DNA from: Gryganskiella cystojenkinii
Lineage: Eukaryota > Mortierellomycota > Mortierellomycetes > Mortierellales > Mortierellaceae
Assembly (NCBI GenBank): GCA_015852425.1
Contig: JAAAIG010000344.1
Location: forward strand, 1-11,019
Direction: 5' to 3'
DNA length: 11,019 bases
The position numbers and the translations under genes are program-made. The notes below the pieces were generated by a model. The model ran no database searches. It was not told where the DNA came from and worked only from the letters and a program-made list of their open reading frames with translations. Shown piece by piece: positions 7,108 to 11,019 of this stretch; within the stretch, counting starts at the first letter, position 1; each line of letters starts with the position of its first letter.

Positions 7108-9087
7108 ATGCCAGAATATTACCACCTTCCAGACAAGCCTAATTATTTGCAACAACAGCATCCTTTGCCATACGGTGTTCATCCTCAGCCAACATATCAA
7201 CCTCATCATCTGCAGGGCCGGTGGGGCCATGACCAAGTGGCCCAGCAATACGCTTACAGTGGATCACCATTACCACCACAGAGTTCACGGACCCCAAGCC
7301 CACCAGGACACTCACCAACACAACAATCTAGCTACCCCGAATACGAGCTGGCATCTATCGGGCAACAGGCTCCACCTTATGGAACCGGAATCCCAGAAAA
7401 TGAAAGACCTGAAAAGTTCAAATCTGCGCCAAAATATAACGACCTCTGGGCCATGTTCGTCTTCTTGATCCAGATGGCAGGGTTCATGGTTCTGTCTGCC
7501 TTTGCGGTCAGTAATATCATCAAGACTGGCATCACAAAAAGAGGAGACAAAATCATCATTGATAAGGACTTTTTTCTTTCCATAAATGTCATGGTGACTT
7601 TTGCTCTTGGAATCGGCATCAGTGTCGTGTACAGCTACCTTTACTTGCTCTTGACCCACCTGTAAGTTGATAGTCCTTTGTCGTTTTGTTGAGTACAGTA
7701 TGTAAGCAGAAGGGTTTCTTTACCTAGTGTTTCTTCTTTTCTATCCTCAATATTCATGATTCTTAAAGGTTTCCTCTGTGGTCCATGTCGGCGACCTATT
7801 GGTTCATCCTGTTTGTCTTCTTTGGATCTGCAGGATTTTGTCTCTACAGCCAAATCTGGGTTACTGCAGCACTTTTCCTTTTCTTTGGCTTCTTATTCAC
7901 CAAAACCTATTTGAACGCCCGAGAGCGGGTCAAATCCTCAGCGGTAAGAAAAAAAAATCTTCTAGTTGTCTTGTTTGAACTCTTATTCACAACTTTTGTA
8001 TCTTTTCTGTCCCTGTTCCTCCACGACGACGACAACAACAACAACAAAAATCTCATCGCCTACAACAGGTTCTTCTGAAGGAAGTTACTGCCATTGCCAG
8101 ACACTCTCCCGCGGTTTTTTTCGTGTCGTTTATTGGTCTCTTCCTGCAAATACTTTGCAACATCCATATCCTCATCGTCATCACTGGACTTCGTCAAATG
8201 TTTTCTGCAAAAGGATCCTCCGACTCTCTACACATATGTTTGCACATTGTCGCCTATTTCTCCTTCTACTGGCTCTCCCAGGTCTTGACCAACTTTGTCC
8301 ATGTCACCGTCTCTGGCGTCTTTGCCACCCACTACTTCAAATCTGGATCAGGATCTCCCACCTCGGGCAGCCTGAAGCGCGCTTGCACAACTTCTTTTGG
8401 TACCATCTGTTTTGGCGGACTGATCTACGCCATCATCCAGACAATAAAGGACATTTTGGATTTTCTGAGAGGCGAGGGCAATCATTGTCTGGCCTTTATA
8501 TTTGAAGGCTGCTTCCGTAAGTTTTGAACTCAACGTCTATGTTTTCGCTCTGTCATACTTTTCGCACTGTTTTCTAACTCTTCGGGGTCCCTCTCTATTC
8601 CTCCGTGTAAAAACTAGACTTGATCAACGAAGCCCTTGAGTTCATCACCCCACTGGTCTACTGCGAAGTCGCCATCTACGGCAAACCTTTTGTCCCCGCC
8701 GCCAAAGACGGTTTCAAGCTCGTCAAAGACCGTGGACTGGACCTGGTCCTCAACGATATCATCATCTCCACTGTGTGGGGCATCGGCGCATTCTTTGGAG
8801 CTCTTGTAGCCGCGGTTGGCTGTCAGTATTATCTGATGATGACCATGGGTGGTGAAAGCTCAGACAACGTGAAACATTATGTACTCGAGGTCTGGATCGT
8901 TACGGGTCTTACCTTTTTCTTGGGCATGCAAGTCATTTTCACTGCCGGAGCAGTTATCCAGTCGGGAGTCGCTACCATCTTTGTCGCCCTCGCCGAGGAT
9001 CCCGATGCCATGGCCAAAACCAAGCCCGATTTTTTTGCCAGGATCCAGGCTGCTTACCCCGATATCGTGCAAGTTGTCCATAACTAG
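7108..9087 (+). CDS. PNS1: Pns1-type choline-transporter-like (CTL/SLC44 family) membrane protein, four exons
   Basis: Exons are 7108-7661, 7769-7943, 8069-8516 and 8618-9087. All three introns (107, 125, 101 bases) start GTAAG and end AG. The 548 residues are close to yeast Pns1 length. The N-terminal 111 residues are hydrophilic and rich in Pro, Gln, His and Tyr, probably cytosolic. Hydrophobic segments lie near residues 113-134, 157-181, 193-210, 213-231, 258-281, 299-327, 351-368, 438-460 and 484-506. CTL hallmarks are clear: SAPKYNDLWA before the first segment, GVFATHYF near 326-333, GSPTSGSLKRA at 338-348 followed by SFGTICFGGLIYA, VAIYGKPFVPAAKD at 410-423, and ATIFVALAEDP near 511-521. 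The family sits in the plasma membrane or other membranes. Animal members move choline or ethanolamine, while the role of yeast Pns1 is unsettled, so the substrate here is uncertain. The ATG at 7108 was chosen because it is the first ATG after the TATA-like element and precedes the conserved region in frame. Confidence 0.94.
8023..8046 (+). repeat. CGA/CAA trinucleotide microsatellite in intron 2
   Basis: Three CGA-type units run into four or five CAA units near the 3' end of the second intron of the Pns1-like gene. They lie 22 or more bases before the acceptor, so length change here could affect branch-site spacing. Confidence 0.75.
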
Positions 9088-9595
9088 AGAATAATATCTC
9101 TTTCTCGACAATTTCTTGATCCTTTTTAGTCTAACATCTTTTCCACATGTGTTGTGGCTTGTCCTCTCTTCACTTCTCTTGATGTCACCTCCTCTTCAAT
9201 ATCATTCCACCATAAGAAATTGAACCCCTAACCCGAGCCTTAACTTCAATTTCCACTCGAGATCTGGGATCAAATCTTTTCTTACCTCCATCCATTTCAA
9301 ATTTGCCAGACCTCGATGGTTCACAAGTACCTCAGACTCAACGTATATTCTTTTTCCTGTCCAGCGATTCACTTACGGAATCTGTTGCCAAAAAAAAAGA
9401 TAGACTTTGCAACGGTACGCGCCTCATCGTCACGTCCTGTCGCGCTTTGTCATTGGTGCCACAATTCTCAGAGGACCACATGCAGGCGCTAAACATACAT
9501 TCTTCGCGTACCCATTTACTCGAACGACCTTTATGGCCTTTCAAACTACGACTCTCAGTTCCCTTGAAATTTTCTTTGTGCAACCATGTATCAAA
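9088..9595. other. Intergenic region and promoter of the L7/L12-domain gene
   Basis: No convincing gene. An inverted CCAAT motif (ATTGG) is at 9452-9456, about 140 bases before the TATA box of the next gene. Open frames of about 100 codons on both strands here start at non-ATG codons or cross the promoter and leader and look like chance. Confidence 0.5.
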
Positions 9596-9603
9596 TATAA
9601 AAG
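9596..9603 (+). promoter_or_regulatory. TATA box of the L7/L12-domain gene
   Basis: TATAAAAG lies 98-105 bases before the ATG at 9701, followed by an ACAACA-rich leader and then a CT-rich one. Confidence 0.75.
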
Positions 9604-9700
9604 GCGCCTCCAAATCCTTAGTGCCCACAACACAACAACACAACAACTCTCCCTTCCTCCCACATTCACTTCTTCAATCCGTCTCCATCCAACACGCACC

Positions 9701-10060
9701 ATGGCCGATCAGCCAGGTACGTGTAACTTCTATCGATGCTCCCAATGACGCTCAAGTATCACCGGTCTATTTTTCCAGCTCATTTGTACTGTACTAAAAT
9801 ATCCTGTCCATGTTCTCATTAACTATCACTTAGCTTCCAACTCGTTCAAAGTTATGTTGCTTGAAGGCGGTGACAACAAAGTATCCGTCATTAAGGCGCT
9901 GGGCCAATTGACCGGTCGAGGCTTATTGGAGTCGAAAAAATTGCTCGATGAGGCTCTCGAGAGGGCACCGATGGCTGTGGCGGACTATGTTTCTTTTGAA
10001 GAAGCTGAGGAAGCGAGGAGACTACTTGAGGCGGCTGGTGCGAAGGTTGAGATCAAATAA
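9701..10060 (+). CDS. Free-standing ribosomal L7/L12 C-terminal-domain protein, two exons
   Basis: Exon 1 is 9701-9716 (MADQP plus one base) and exon 2 is 9834-10060. The 117-base intron has donor GTACGT and acceptor CACTTAG. The product has 80 residues. Residues 9-80 match the bacterial L7/L12 C-terminal domain over its full length: FKVML strand at 10-14, DNKVSVIKAL at 19-28, GRGLLESKKLLDEA at 33-46, and AEEARRLLEAAGAKVEIK at 63-80. In bacterial L7/L12 this domain contacts translation GTPases. Lysines corresponding to NKV, VIK and the ESKK helix are kept, while the position of the usual arginine after VIKxV is Gly29. The N-terminal dimerisation and L10-binding domain and the hinge are absent, and no mitochondrial presequence is evident, so it is not the normal mitochondrial L12. 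A short extra stretch (about LER, 47-49) follows the second helix. Its role is unknown; it may bind a GTPase or another partner in the cytosol. The intron and fungal-type promoter argue for a real nuclear gene, not contamination. Confidence 0.85.
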
Positions 10061-10301
10061 GATAGCATGTCAGTCTACTTTGACATTGAGTGGTAAACTC
10101 TTGATCAGTAAATGGGGAAACGTTTTTTTTGCCCATCTTAACTTTTAACCTGTTTCAATCACCAGTTGAAAGGGCCATGTTGTTTCGAGCTGTTATTGTG
10201 GAGTGGAGGCGGGGAAAGGGCGATCAACATGACAGGCGTACGCACAGATCTAGTCGATCAAAGTGAACTTAAATAAATAAGGTTCGCTGACACTCAGAAT
10301 T

Positions 10302-10963
10302 TCACACCATATAGCGACGGCACTGAGATATTAATAATATTAGGGTAGGGGTGTCAGTTGTGGCCCGTGAAGTGCCTGAGTACTTAGGATACATTCTTTC
10401 TTGCTCCACATTCTCCTTGGCTTGATCTTCTGGCTCTTGACCCTTCTTCATATAGAGCGCGTATGAGGGGTACAAATGACGACCATCGCACTCGATCTCA
10501 AACTCGATCCGTATCAAAAGCGCAAGGGGTGATCACATCTGATATTGTCCCGTCGTCATCGTGGTAGTCGTTTTTCTCGAACATCACTTCGAGTTGTTCT
10601 TCTTCCTGAGCGTCTTCCTTGTCATCGTAACCTTCATTTTCCTCGTCATCGTCACTATCTTCTTCATTGCCCTCATCGTCGCTCCCGTCGTCGTTTTCGT
10701 TCTCGGGCGGCCCTTGCTTTTTTGATGGCCAGTAGTAAAAAATCCTCATCGTAGACGACCGCTCTCTTGGCGCTCAAGAGTTTCAACCCGTGAAACGATT
10801 GCAAGATCTTCATCATCGTCCGAGGCCTGGCACCGTTGAGAGAATTCATGCCCTCCAGAGGCTATTCTTCCAAGGTTTCGCTCAGCATCTGGGACGCATT
10901 CAGGACAATATGCAAGGCCGACTCGTAGTTGGTTTGGGGACATTCCAGGTAAAGGGATCGTGG
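10302..10963 (-). pseudogene. Degraded or misread protein-coding region with acidic stretch
   Basis: Protein-like pieces appear in three minus-strand frames. From 10963 one frame gives NYESALHIVLNASQMLSETL, then a TAG at 10864-10862. The same frame reopens at an ATG at 10849 and runs 58 codons to 10673 with a basic end (AIKKARAARERKRRRERR). In another frame 10749-10498 encodes an Asp/Glu-rich stretch (for example NEEDSDDDEENEGYDDKEDA). About one base out of frame, a third piece ending at 10302 reads EFEIECDGRHLYPSYALYMK and on to a stop. No intron with good signals joins them. It may be a decayed gene or mobile-element remnant whose start lies past the window edge, or an acidic gene with introns I cannot place. 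I do not recognise the family. Confidence 0.35.
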
Positions 10964-11019
10964 CTATCGTAGTTAGAGGTAATATGGCGAGAGAGTTAAC
11001 TCTGAATAAGGCGTCGAGT

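Noticed and set aside
7966..8505. 179-codon frame inside the Pns1-like gene
   Set aside because: It is the wrong frame of exon 3 and crosses the intron 2 microsatellite; the CTL frame carries all the conserved motifs.
9338..9748. Overlapping frames of about 100 codons on both strands before the L7/L12-domain gene
   Set aside because: They start at non-ATG codons or lie across its TATA box and leader; the Cys/Val run on the minus strand is just the ACAACA repeat read backwards.
1..11019. CRISPR arrays, rRNA, tRNA or bacterial-type operons
   Set aside because: No regularly spaced repeats, no rRNA-like sequence and no convincing tRNA with matching arms were found. The spliced genes point to a eukaryote.

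Overview
The window looks like nuclear DNA of a filamentous fungus. Four genes are split by short GT-AG introns (71 to 142 bases), have TATA boxes about 85 to 105 bases before the start codon, and have pyrimidine- or CA-rich leaders. The domain set (fungal-type aminoglycoside-phosphotransferase-like kinase, secreted beta-trefoil lectin, Pns1-type choline-transporter-like protein) fits this. An early-diverging fungus such as a Mortierella relative is my impression, not something the sequence proves. The standard genetic code works throughout.

Left part (1-2030): a two-exon kinase-like gene on the minus strand (157-1505) with its TATA box at 1592-1599 and several CCAAT motifs upstream. Further upstream is a 153-base sequence present twice in tandem (1720-2025). 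Each copy carries a CArG-type box and a CCAAT motif.

Middle (2030-7100): mostly non-coding. It contains one convincing gene, a two-exon secreted ricin-B-like beta-trefoil protein on the plus strand (4818-5463). An orphan 113-codon reading frame lies on the minus strand (3744-4085). A diverged direct repeat of about 230 bases (4056-4280 and 5901-6136) brackets the lectin gene and overlaps the start of the orphan frame. Long A tracts, perfect palindromes and CT-rich leader-like stretches are scattered here without a recognisable gene.

Right part (7000-11019): a four-exon Pns1/CTL-family membrane protein (7108-9087, 548 residues), then a two-exon gene for an 80-residue protein that is essentially only the C-terminal domain of bacterial ribosomal protein L7/L12 (9701-10060). 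The right edge (10302-10963, minus strand) holds protein-like stretches in several frames, including a very acidic one, that do not join into an intact gene.

The genes do not form an obvious pathway. The most unusual item is the free-standing L7/L12 C-terminal-domain protein, whose intron offers two acceptors, one of which leads quickly to a stop codon.
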